Shown: positions 1 through 5,815 of the stretch, piece by piece | How positions within the stretch are numbered: the first letter of the stretch is position 1 | Layout of the letters: each line of letters starts with the position of its first letter | Source: an uncultured Ignavibacteria bacterium | GTDB lineage: Bacteria; Bacteroidota; Ignavibacteria; Ignavibacteriales; Melioribacteraceae | DNA length: 10,650 bases | NCBI GenBank assembly: GCA_937930275.1 | Contig: CALGLM010000210.1 | Span: 1 to 10,650 of the forward strand | Direction: 5' to 3' | Program-made: the position numbers and the translations under genes | Notes under the pieces: generated by a model | What the model saw: the letters and a program-made list of their open reading frames with translations, nothing else | What the model was told of the DNA's origin: nothing | Database searches by the model: none

Positions 1-226
1 AAAAGGCATGATAATCATTCGGTGTAAATGTAATATGGTTCCATTCGTTACCGTCATTATCGGTAACAAAAATTCCTTCATCAGCTCCGATAAATAATTT
101 GTCGTCTAATTGAGCCAAGGCATAAGATCTCACAGAATAAGGTCCGGTTAACGGCTCCCATTGCGCGGTTACGGAAGTATTAATAATTAAAACAAGCAGT
201 AAAAGTAGAATACCCAATATTTTCAT
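1..226 (-). CDS. Secreted protein, N-terminal fragment, probably beta-propeller repeat
   Basis: Partial gene: the start lies at 226 on the minus strand and the frame stays open to the left edge, giving 75 residues. The ATG follows an excellent Shine-Dalgarno site (GGGAGG, about 5 bases upstream). Residues 1-21 form a signal peptide: Met-Lys-Ile, a Leu/Ile/Val-rich core, then VTA|QW. The mature part contains the stretch IGADEGIFVTDNDGNEW (about residues 48-64), which resembles one blade of BNR/two-component-regulator/Ycf48-type propellers (hydrophobic strand, G-[IV]-[FY]-x-[ST]-x-D-x-G-x-x-W). The protein is therefore probably exported to the periplasm or cell surface and may carry several such repeats, but most of it lies outside the window. 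The function is unknown. The signal peptide and reading frame are secure, and the propeller assignment rests on one repeat. Confidence 0.75.
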   Translation of the reverse strand, partial: MKILGILLLLLVLIINTSVTAQWEPLTGPYSVRSYALAQLDDKLFIGADEGIFVTDNDGNEWNHITFTPNDYHAF

Positions 227-546
227 GTTGCCTCCCTTTATGTATGAAATAACATAACAATATATCTTTATTATTTTAAAAAGTCAATTGAGATTATTGT
301 TGCAATTTTTAAAGATATTAGTAAGTGGCAAGTATAAAATAATTATAAATGTTAATTAATAGCTTTACTATTATATAATGGTAATAACTTGTAAATAATA
401 AATTATTTAATTAATAAATTTTACAAAAATAACCTAAAAGCGGTTGTTTTTTAACCCTAAATAGTTAGTAAATTGCATATTAAATTATAGCAAAAATTAT
501 TATATTTACTACATCAACTTAAAGAATTAAATAAAGAAGGATAGTT
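227..546. other. Divergent intergenic region, left-edge gene / serC
   Basis: This is 320 bases of AT-rich non-coding DNA between two divergent genes. It holds the candidate minus-strand promoter near 259-287, a TAnnTTTG-type octamer on the minus strand at 431-424, and on the plus strand TTGCATATTAA (473-483) and TATATTTAC (501-509), 38 bases before the serC start. I see no open frame, tRNA or strong hairpin in it. Confidence 0.6.
259..287 (-). promoter_or_regulatory. Candidate promoter of the left-edge secreted-protein gene
   Basis: On the minus strand TTGACT (287-282) and TATATT (264-259) are separated by 17 bases. This is a good sigma-70-like layout, about 33 bases upstream of the start codon at 226. 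It was found by eye in very AT-rich DNA. Organisms of this group often prefer TTTG/TAnnTTTG promoters, so this is only a candidate. Confidence 0.35.
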
Positions 547-1635
547 ATGGAAAACAGAGTATTTAATTTTAGTGCCGGTCCGGCGGTATTACCGGAAGAA
601 GTGTTATTACAAGCGCAAAAAGATTTTGTATGTTATCCGGGTGCCGGAATGTCGGTAATGGAAATGAGTCACCGCGGTAAAGTGTATGACGGAATTATTA
701 AAACAGCCGAAAAAGATTTGAGAACATTGTTAAATATAGGCGATGATTATGCCGTTTTATTCTTACAAGGCGGAGCTACTTTACAATTTTCGATGGTCCC
801 GTTAAACTTGATGCCTACTGCAAATAAAGCAGATTATTTAGTTACGGGTGTTTGGTCTAAAAAAGCCGTAAAAGAAGCAAAAAGAGTAGGCGCTGTTAAT
901 ATTGCGGCAACTTCGGAAGCAGATAATTTTAATCATCTTCCTGCAGTAAGTGAATTTAAATTTGATCCAGAAGCTTCATATGTTCATTTTACTTCCAATA
1001 ATACTATTTACGGTACACAATTTAAAAACGAACCCGAAGTAGGCAATGTTCCTTTAGTATGCGATGCATCATCAGACTTTTTATACAAAATGTTAGACAT
1101 TAACAAATATGGCTTAATTTACGCTGGTGCTCAAAAAAATATGGGACCGGCAGGTGCTACGGTCGTTATAGTTAAAAAATCGTTGTTGGAACGCTCTTCG
1201 GATAGTTTGCATACTTATATGAATTATAAAATACATGCCGAAAACGATAGTATGTATAATACACCTTCTACTTTTACTATTTATATTATGGGTCTTGTAT
1301 TTAAATGGTTATTAAATATGGGTGGTTTAGATGTAATGCATAAACGCAATATGGAAAAAGCCGGCATTTTATATAATTATATGGATGAAAGTGACGGTTA
1401 TTACAAAGGGACAGTAGTTAATAAAGATGATCGCTCTTTAATGAATGTCACTTTTAGATTACCAAGTGAAGAATTAGAAAAGAAATTCCTTGCCGAATCA
1501 GCTGCAAAAGGATTTTCGGGATTAAAAGGTCACCGTTCAGTGGGTGGAGTTAGAGCATCAATTTATAATGCTTTCCCAACCGAAGGAGTGGTAAAATTAG
1601 TTGAATTTATGCAGGAATTTAAAGCAAACAACTAA
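547..1635 (+). CDS. serC: Phosphoserine aminotransferase
   Basis: Cytosolic PLP enzyme of the phosphorylated serine pathway. It converts 3-phosphohydroxypyruvate plus glutamate to O-phosphoserine plus 2-oxoglutarate, and the family can also act on the pyridoxine-precursor analogue. At 362 residues it has the usual full length. Visible motifs: NFSAGPAVLPEEVL at the N-terminus (7-20), SHRGK (41-45), the PLP phosphate-binding GGATLQF (75-81), DASSDF with the ring-nitrogen Asp173, AGAQKNMGPAG with the Schiff-base Lys197, NTPSTFTIY (238-246) and the C-terminal GHRSVGGVRAS (328-338) with the substrate-binding Arg pair. The start is supported by AAGAAGG six bases upstream and by matching the family N-terminus. 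It stands alone: the upstream gene is divergent and two terminators follow, so it is probably a single-gene transcript. No serA lies beside it. Very secure. Confidence 0.98.
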   Translation: MENRVFNFSAGPAVLPEEVLLQAQKDFVCYPGAGMSVMEMSHRGKVYDGIIKTAEKDLRTLLNIGDDYAVLFLQGGATLQFSMVPLNLMPTANKADYLVTGVWSKKAVKEAKRVGAVNIAATSEADNFNHLPAVSEFKFDPEASYVHFTSNNTIYGTQFKNEPEVGNVPLVCDASSDFLYKMLDINKYGLIYAGAQKNMGPAGATVVIVKKSLLERSSDSLHTYMNYKIHAENDSMYNTPSTFTIYIMGLVFKWLLNMGGLDVMHKRNMEKAGILYNYMDESDGYYKGTVVNKDDRSLMNVTFRLPSEELEKKFLAESAAKGFSGLKGHRSVGGVRASIYNAFPTEGVVKLVEFMQEFKANN

Positions 1636-1639
1636 ATAA

Positions 1640-1662
1640 TTTTGAATGCTGAATTTTGAATG
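1640..1662. repeat. Heptad-phased short tandem repeat, block 1
   Basis: Three 7-base units in phase, TTTTGAA / TGCTGAA / TTTTGAA, followed by TG. The block starts four bases after the serC stop and runs directly into the first terminator hairpin. Structurally it recalls the short tandemly repeated heptamers known from cyanobacterial intergenic DNA. Homology to those is not implied. Confidence 0.75.
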
Positions 1663-1696
1663 TCCTCGCTTCCGAAAATAAGCGGGGATTTTTTTT
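1663..1696 (+). terminator. Intrinsic terminator 1 after serC
   Basis: TCCTCGCTT (1663-1671) pairs with AAGCGGGGA (1680-1688): nine pairs including one G-T wobble, with an 8-base loop, followed by eight T (1689-1696). It is the first of two terminators in series behind serC. Confidence 0.9.
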
Positions 1697-1705
1697 AATG
1701 TTTAA

Positions 1706-1728
1706 TTTTGAATGCTGAGTTTTGAATG
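1706..1728. repeat. Heptad-phased short tandem repeat, block 2
   Basis: TTTTGAA / TGCTGAG / TTTTGAA followed by TG. It is identical to block 1 except for one base, 66 bases downstream, and again runs straight into a hairpin beginning TCC. Confidence 0.75.
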
Positions 1729-1761
1729 TCCCTATTCCTTAAACGGAATGAGGATTTTTTT
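1729..1761 (+). terminator. Intrinsic terminator 2 after serC
   Basis: TCCCTATTCC (1729-1738) pairs with GGAATGAGGA (1745-1754), with one wobble and one C-A mismatch near the base and a 6-base loop, followed by seven T. The outer TCC...GGA arms and the T-run match terminator 1. The inner stem sequence differs, yet pairing is kept. Confidence 0.8.
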
Positions 1762-1764
1762 AAA

Positions 1765-1785
1765 TTTTGAATACTGAATTTTAAG
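1765..1785. repeat. Heptad-phased short tandem repeat, block 3 (degenerate)
   Basis: TTTTGAA / TACTGAA / TTTTAAG: a third, partly decayed copy of the same 21-base block, 59 bases after block 2. No hairpin follows it. Confidence 0.65.
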
Positions 1786-1812
1786 AGTTGTATAAATAAG
1801 CTAAATAAAGTA

Positions 1813-1833
1813 TTAGATGTTGGATTATGGATT
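1813..1833. repeat. Further heptad-phased tract (TTAGATG TTGGATT ATGGATT)
   Basis: G-A-T recurs with an exact 7-base period (1816, 1823, 1830), so the heptad pattern continues past block 3 with a different unit. The rest of 1786-1935 is plain AT-rich sequence in which I see nothing else. Confidence 0.5.
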
Positions 1834-1935
1834 ATATTTTTAGTGTGTTATCTATTTTCGATAAAAATACAATAATAATACAACGTAAAATTAAGCTATC
1901 AGGAATAATTACAAATATTGAAAATTATTTAAAAT

Positions 1936-1962
1936 AAAAAAGGGGACAAAAATTATCCCCTT
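1936..1962 (-). terminator. Intrinsic terminator of the HU-family gene
   Basis: AAGGGGA (1940-1946) and TCCCCTT (1956-1962) form a 7-bp stem with a 9-base loop. Read on the minus strand it is followed by a T-run (complement of the A-run at 1936-1941). It lies about 20 bases beyond the HU stop. Confidence 0.85.
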
Positions 1963-1982
1963 AAAAAACATATATAGTAAAA

Positions 1983-2360
1983 CTATTTGCCCAATATCGC
2001 GTCCTTACAAGCTTTAGCGATACGGAATTTAACCACTTTTTTAGCAGGAACAACAATTTCCTCGCCTGTACGTGGATTGCGTGCTTTTCTCTTTTTCCTT
2101 TGAGCCAAAGATAATTTGCCGATACCCGGAATAACGAAATCTTTTTTAGCTTCTTTATAAGCCAATAAAACAAATTCGTTTAAAAAATCGCCGGTCTGTT
2201 TTTTGGTTATGTTTAACTTTTCTGCCATGTAAGCAATAATCTGAGCTTTAGTCATGGATTTTGCTTTTGGCTTTGGTTCAGGTTTTTCGGTCTTTTTTGC
2301 AGCCGGTTTTGCTGCTTTTTTAACCGGTTTTTCGGCAGGTTTTTCTTTCGATTTTCCCAT
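1983..2360 (-). CDS. HU/IHF-family DNA-binding protein with basic N-terminal tail
   Basis: Nucleoid-associated protein of 125 residues. Residues 36-125 are a complete HU domain: MTKAQIIAYMAEKLNITKKQ forms the dimerising helices, followed by PGIGKLSLAQRKKRKARNP and TGEEIVVPAKKVVKFR, the HU signature with the minor-groove arm and its conserved Pro in RNPRTG (P96). Residues 1-35 are an added tail made almost entirely of Lys, Pro, Ala and Glu with PAKK/KPAEK-like elements, resembling histone H1-type tails, so the protein is longer than canonical HU (about 90). The ATG at 2360 is preceded by AAAGGGAAG with good spacing. Met36 would make a tail-less HU, but no better ribosome site is apparent there. 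It is expected to bind and bend DNA non-specifically. It is transcribed alone and ends at its own terminator. Family secure; role of the tail inferred. Confidence 0.93.
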   Translation of the reverse strand: MGKSKEKPAEKPVKKAAKPAAKKTEKPEPKPKAKSMTKAQIIAYMAEKLNITKKQTGDFLNEFVLLAYKEAKKDFVIPGIGKLSLAQRKKRKARNPRTGEEIVVPAKKVVKFRIAKACKDAILGK

Positions 2361-2571
2361 AACTTCCCTTTAGTTTAGTTTTTAAGGATTGTTAAATTGT
2401 ATTCATTAATATATTAATTAAATTTCATTTTGCAAAAAATATTTTTATCAAAAATGCACTTTTTACTTGTTTTTTTGAAAAAAAATGCTATTTAACTAAA
2501 AAAAATAAGTATTTTTTCCTCACTTAAAAAATAATGGTCTAATATTCCCCGTTACCCGTAAAATTTTTAAA

Positions 2572-2603
2572 TTTGCATATTAATAAGTTTAAATATAATT
2601 TTG
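2572..2603 (+). promoter_or_regulatory. Bacteroidota-type promoter of the DUF2062 gene
   Basis: TTTG (2572-2575), a 20-base spacer and TAATTTTG (2596-2603) match the known Bacteroides/Flavobacterium primary-sigma consensus (-33 TTTG, -7 TAnnTTTG). Transcription would start at about 2608-2611, downstream of the TTG codon at 2607, so translation must begin at 2628 or 2634. The rest of 2361-2571 is AT-rich with long A and T runs and no other clear feature. Confidence 0.65.
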
Positions 2604-2627
2604 TAGTTGTTTTTGTCAAAAAATTGT

Positions 2628-3128
2628 ATGCGAATGAAAATCAGCTTTATACAAACTATAAAGAAATTTAATAAATTATCTATTAAGTATTACTACGAAA
2701 AATTATTAAACTTAAAATCTACTCCTGCCGAAATTGCATTTAGTATTGCCTTAGGTATATTTATAGGTCTTTTATTCCCCATAGGTCTCCAAACAATTAT
2801 TGCCGTACCTATTTCCATATTTTTAGGGAGTAATGTTTTGTTAACGGTAACTGCAACATTAATTTCTAATCCGTTAACAATATTACCCATCTATTATGCG
2901 GCAATAAACATAGGACAGTTTATTACTCACATTGAAATAAGCTGGAATTCAATATCGGAGTTTTTAACATCACCTTCTTTTTCGGGGATATTAAATTTAA
3001 GTCAAAACGGATTGATAGTATTGTTTACGGGTACATCTATATTAGCATTGTGCTGTTCTGTAATAATGTATTTTGTAATTTACAAATTAATTTGTGCACA
3101 TCGTAAAAAGCGAAATCTGCAAGTATAA
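2628..3128 (+). CDS. DUF2062 family inner-membrane protein
   Basis: Small integral membrane protein of 166 residues from this start. The family hallmark is complete: STPAEIAFSIALGIFIGLLF, then PIGLQT, then ISNPLT (79-84). Membrane segments lie at about 35-55, 57-77, 82-102 and 132-154, and the ends are basic (N-terminal KKFNK, C-terminal HRKKR). The biochemical function of DUF2062 proteins is not established; some members sit as domains near polysaccharide or lipid genes. The frame also allows TTG at 2607, but that codon falls before the expected transcript start, so I chose ATG 2628 (ATG 2634 is equally possible). No Shine-Dalgarno site is visible, only an A-rich leader. It is monocistronic, with a bidirectional terminator following at once. 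Confidence 0.85.
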   Translation: MRMKISFIQTIKKFNKLSIKYYYEKLLNLKSTPAEIAFSIALGIFIGLLFPIGLQTIIAVPISIFLGSNVLLTVTATLISNPLTILPIYYAAINIGQFITHIEISWNSISEFLTSPSFSGILNLSQNGLIVLFTGTSILALCCSVIMYFVIYKLICAHRKKRNLQV

Positions 3129-3139
3129 AAATTTAAAAC

Positions 3140-3170
3140 AAAAAGAGGCATAATTAATATGCCTCTTTTT
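3140..3170. terminator. Bidirectional intrinsic terminator
   Basis: AAAAAGAGGCAT (3140-3151) and ATGCCTCTTTTT (3159-3170) are perfect 12-base complements with a 7-base loop. The A-run and T-run flanks make it work on both strands. It separates the convergent DUF2062 gene (stop 3128) and the hydrolase gene (stop 3189). Confidence 0.92.
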
Positions 3171-3188
3171 AAATAAGTTAATTTGTTT

Positions 3189-3749
3189 TTATTTTACAAT
3201 TTTAGAAATTTGCTTAAAGTCATCTGTACCGCAAACATTAAGCATTTCAAATAATATCGATTCAGTTAAAGTAACGTCAATATTATTGCGTGCCATTCTA
3301 CTTAAAGCAATTTCATAATCAAACTTTCTTCTTGAAGTAACGGCATCGGCTGCAACAATAATATTAAAACCGTTAACAGATAAATCCAATGCTGTTTGTG
3401 AAATACATACATGCGATTCTATTCCGGCTAAAATTATATTTTTAATTTCGGATTTTTTTAATTTAGCCATAAGTTCAACTGAGCCGGCACAACTGAAAGA
3501 CATTTTTTGTATGGGGGTAATATCTTTTAATTCTTCTTTTATTTCACCAACCGTAGCACCTAAACCTTTTGGGTATTGTTCTGTTAAAAATATAGGTAAA
3601 CCTAATACTTTACATCCTTTTATTAGTTTTACGGTATTAGAAATAAATCGCTGGCTCTCATTCATAGCCGGTACAATTTTTTCTTGAATATCAACAACTA
3701 AAAGGGCAGTGTTTAACTTGGTTAAAATTAGCGGGTTTCTTTTTAGCAT
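3189..3749 (-). CDS. Isochorismatase-family (cysteine) hydrolase
   Basis: 186-residue cytosolic alpha/beta hydrolase of the isochorismatase-like superfamily, which cleaves amide, ester or vinyl-ether bonds through an Asp-Lys-Cys triad. All three are visible: Asp20 in LLVVDIQEK, Lys82 in PIQKMSFSC and Cys115 in the nucleophile motif GIESHVCISQTALDL. The stretch TEQYPKGLGATV (56-67) points to the YcaC/ISOC1-ISOC2 branch rather than to true isochorismatases or nicotinamidases (no metal-binding Asp-His-His pattern is evident). The substrate cannot be read from sequence. The ATG at 3749 has AAGGAT six bases upstream. The gene lies 9 bases after the C39-like peptidase stop, so the two are surely co-transcribed and probably translationally coupled. 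It ends at the bidirectional terminator. Confidence 0.92.
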   Translation of the reverse strand: MLKRNPLILTKLNTALLVVDIQEKIVPAMNESQRFISNTVKLIKGCKVLGLPIFLTEQYPKGLGATVGEIKEELKDITPIQKMSFSCAGSVELMAKLKKSEIKNIILAGIESHVCISQTALDLSVNGFNIIVAADAVTSRRKFDYEIALSRMARNNIDVTLTESILFEMLNVCGTDDFKQISKIVK

Positions 3750-3758
3750 ATAAAATCC

Positions 3759-4595
3759 TTAATAAAATTTCGACATTCCGTAAGTTCCGCAGGCATACAT
3801 CATAAGCAATAATGCCAAATCGGTAACAGCTTTATTTTCATTTTTTTTCAGTACTACAAAATTATAAATTTCCGCAACAAATTCCATATTATTTACAATC
3901 TTTTTTAATTCCGAAGACGAAATATTTCCGTGCCAAAATATAACCTTATCTATAATAAATTTTGCATGTTTTTTTAAAAAATTTTGAAAAGTAATAAAAT
4001 CAATTGTATCGTCAGTTAAAGGGGTAGTAAATATAGCGAGGTCGTTAAAATAATCTTCCCAATTAACCGCAAGGTCTTTATTTTCGGCATACATTAAAAT
4101 TTCGGCTTTTTTAGGCGTAAATTTTGCGTGAATTTTTGTTTTAAATTTAGGAATAACAACATACCCGTCATAGCTATATAAATCTGTTGCTTCGTTGTAA
4201 TATGACCAATAGTCAATTAGTTCGTTAGTCTTTAAAGTGTAAAATATTTTATTTTCGCCGCTATTAATAATAACATATTCCGATTTAGTATGGTTTACTA
4301 CCGTAATCCAATGCTTCCAATTATCTACGCTTAAAATACAAGGGTAATTGTTTTTTAAGTGTTCGTTAAGCATTTTTACCGCTTTTGTTTCGCTATTTGT
4401 TGTAAACGGTTTAAACTTAAAATTAAAAAAATTAGCAGCACGCTCTAAGCCTACTTCATCAACACCGTCCCACCAGCGGGCTCCGGATCTCTCAATTATC
4501 AAACCGTCACTAATAAATACGCCGAACATATTCATTGCGTATTTTAATGAAAACGGTCCGCAAGTATAATCGTTTGGTTGGGGATAAAAACTCAT
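3759..4595 (-). CDS. C39-like papain-fold cysteine peptidase
   Basis: 278 residues with no signal peptide or membrane segment, so probably cytosolic. The N-terminal 150 residues look like a peptidase C39-like domain: QPNDYTCGPFSLKYAM gives oxyanion-hole Gln6 and nucleophile Cys12 in the typical DYTCGP setting, NWKHWITVV gives catalytic His95, and YVIINSGENK gives the third residue, Asn111 (commonly Asp or Asn). Residues about 155-278 form a second part I do not recognise, rich in Asp, Phe and Lys and ending in a Met/Ala/Cys-containing segment. C39 domains are best known for cutting double-glycine leader peptides, but stand-alone ones have varied or unknown substrates. No ABC-transporter part is present. 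It is first in a two-gene unit with the hydrolase and divergent from an ATP-grasp ligase 72 bases away. Confidence 0.85.
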   Translation of the reverse strand: MSFYPQPNDYTCGPFSLKYAMNMFGVFISDGLIIERSGARWWDGVDEVGLERAANFFNFKFKPFTTNSETKAVKMLNEHLKNNYPCILSVDNWKHWITVVNHTKSEYVIINSGENKIFYTLKTNELIDYWSYYNEATDLYSYDGYVVIPKFKTKIHAKFTPKKAEILMYAENKDLAVNWEDYFNDLAIFTTPLTDDTIDFITFQNFLKKHAKFIIDKVIFWHGNISSSELKKIVNNMEFVAEIYNFVVLKKNENKAVTDLALLLMMYACGTYGMSKFY

Positions 4596-4667
4596 ATTTA
4601 TTTCTAAATTTATTATATTTAATATATAAAATTTTTAGATATTATGACCATATAAAAATAACAAAAA
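4596..4667. promoter_or_regulatory. Divergent promoter region, C39-like peptidase / ATP-grasp ligase
   Basis: A 72-base, almost purely A+T gap from which both transcription units must start, unless they are read from further away. TTATTATATTTA (4610-4621) repeats the motif seen before serC and the beta-barrel gene and is the best -7/-10 candidate for the ligase. No strong ribosome site precedes ATG 4668, only an A-run. The short shared region favours co-regulation. Confidence 0.4.
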
Positions 4668-5702
4668 ATGAAAGTTGCCGTAGTCTTTAACGAACCTTAT
4701 ACTCAATTATTTGATCCTTACGCTTCAAAGTGTTCCGAACAGTTTAAGCTTTCCGAAGCATACAAAATGAGAGGAAACGACATAATTGCCGAATATGAAC
4801 TTATTTCGGAATGTTTGCGGAAAAAGGGCTTTGAAGCTTATAATTTAAATATTCTTGATGATTTTAACATACTACTTACCGACTTAGAAAAAAACAAGCC
4901 TGATATTATATTTAATTTGGTTGAGATTTATAAAGATAGAGCGGGGTTAGAAAAAAACTTTGCTTCATTTTTCAAATTACTTAACATCCCTTTTACCGGA
5001 GGAACTACCAAAAATTTAGGAATTTGTCAAAACAAATATTTAAGTAAGCAAATATTAGCGGCAAACGGCATAAGTGTTCCGAAGTTTAAATGTATTAGTA
5101 GAATAGAAGAAAATTGTGAGATAGATATTAATTATCCGGCTATTGTAAAACCGGTTTCTGAAGACGGCAGTATAGGAATAGATGACGATAGTGTTGTAAG
5201 AAATTATGATAAAGCAATAGAAAAAATTAATTTTATTTTAAATAATTTTAAACAACCGGCAATTATTGAAGAATTTATTGACGGAAGAGAACTAAATGTT
5301 TCAATAATTGAATCCGATGATTTAATAGTGCTGCCTATAAGTGAAATTGATTTTAGTGATATGCCTGAAAATTTTAATAAAATTGTTGGGTTTAATGCTA
5401 AATGGAATTCGGAGCACCAGTGTTATAAAAAAACAATTCCTATTTGTCCCGCAAAATTAACTAAAGAAATTGAAAAAAAAGTAAAAGAAACAGCAATAAA
5501 TTGTTTTAAGCTGCTGCAGTGTAGCGGATATGCACGTGTTGATATAAGATTAGATGAAAACGGGAATATATTTATTCTTGAAGTAAACCCGAATCCGGAT
5601 TTAAGTTTGGATGCCGGATTTTTTAGGGCAGCCAAAATGTATGGATATTCATATAGTGATGTTTTAGAGATTATTGTAAAAAACGCACTTAATAGGACTT
5701 AA
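4668..5702 (+). CDS. D-Ala-D-Ala-ligase-like ATP-grasp enzyme, substrate unknown
   Basis: 344-residue cytosolic ATP-dependent carboxylate-amine ligase. The domain order matches Ddl: an N-terminal Rossmann-like part ending PFTGG (108-112), an ATP-grasp lid with AIVKPVSEDGSIGI (Lys161 for ATP phosphate, Gly-rich loop), the adenine-side acids IIEEFIDGREL (199-209), and metal ligands VDIRLDENGNIFILEVNPN (Asp292, Glu305, Asn307). Aligned by eye to E. coli DdlB, the D-Ala contacts are altered: the N-terminal Glu15 motif is missing, the omega-loop AKY (Tyr216) is AKW (Trp246), and the residue at Ser281 is Ala316. It is therefore probably not the cell-wall ligase; it may join other amino acids or peptides. 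It is divergent from the C39-like peptidase and hydrolase. No terminator was seen after it. Fold secure, reaction open. Confidence 0.88.
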   Translation: MKVAVVFNEPYTQLFDPYASKCSEQFKLSEAYKMRGNDIIAEYELISECLRKKGFEAYNLNILDDFNILLTDLEKNKPDIIFNLVEIYKDRAGLEKNFASFFKLLNIPFTGGTTKNLGICQNKYLSKQILAANGISVPKFKCISRIEENCEIDINYPAIVKPVSEDGSIGIDDDSVVRNYDKAIEKINFILNNFKQPAIIEEFIDGRELNVSIIESDDLIVLPISEIDFSDMPENFNKIVGFNAKWNSEHQCYKKTIPICPAKLTKEIEKKVKETAINCFKLLQCSGYARVDIRLDENGNIFILEVNPNPDLSLDAGFFRAAKMYGYSYSDVLEIIVKNALNRT

Positions 5703-5815
5703 ACGCTTAAGGGAAAAAGAAATTAGTTTATTTTTATATTGTATATAAGTATATTAGTATATTAAAAATATTCAAAAAGTTGAATTTTTAAACAGAAATA
5801 AAACAAGGAGATGAC

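Noticed and set aside
1640..1785. CRISPR-like array after serC
   Set aside because: Blocks are only about 21 bases and internally heptameric, the 'spacers' are paired terminator stems, and no cas gene is near.
1786..1935. Small RNA gene between serC and the HU gene
   Set aside because: No promoter-hairpin-T-run combination is visible in this stretch beyond the heptad tract.
1961..2173. Minus-strand open frame of 70 residues
   Set aside because: It overlaps the HU gene in another frame and has no family features; it is a shadow of that gene.
2607..2627. TTG start for the DUF2062 gene
   Set aside because: It sits only a few bases after the -7 box and so before the expected RNA start; later ATGs fit better.
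2693..2890. Minus-strand open frame of 65 residues
   Set aside because: It lies antisense within the well-supported DUF2062 gene, with no ribosome site or recognisable content.
4348..4569. Plus-strand open frame of 73 residues
   Set aside because: It is antisense to the catalytic domain of the C39-like peptidase, whose motifs are clear.
5423..5635. Minus-strand open frame of 70 residues
   Set aside because: It is antisense to the ATP-grasp metal-binding region; no independent support.
5691..5715. Short inverted repeat CTTAA/TTAAG after the ATP-grasp gene
   Set aside because: The stem is too short and AT-rich and has no T-run; not called a terminator.
5739..5767. TATATTAG-type short repetition upstream of the aldolase gene as an operator
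   Set aside because: It is simple AT-rich sequence without symmetry or convincing promoter spacing.
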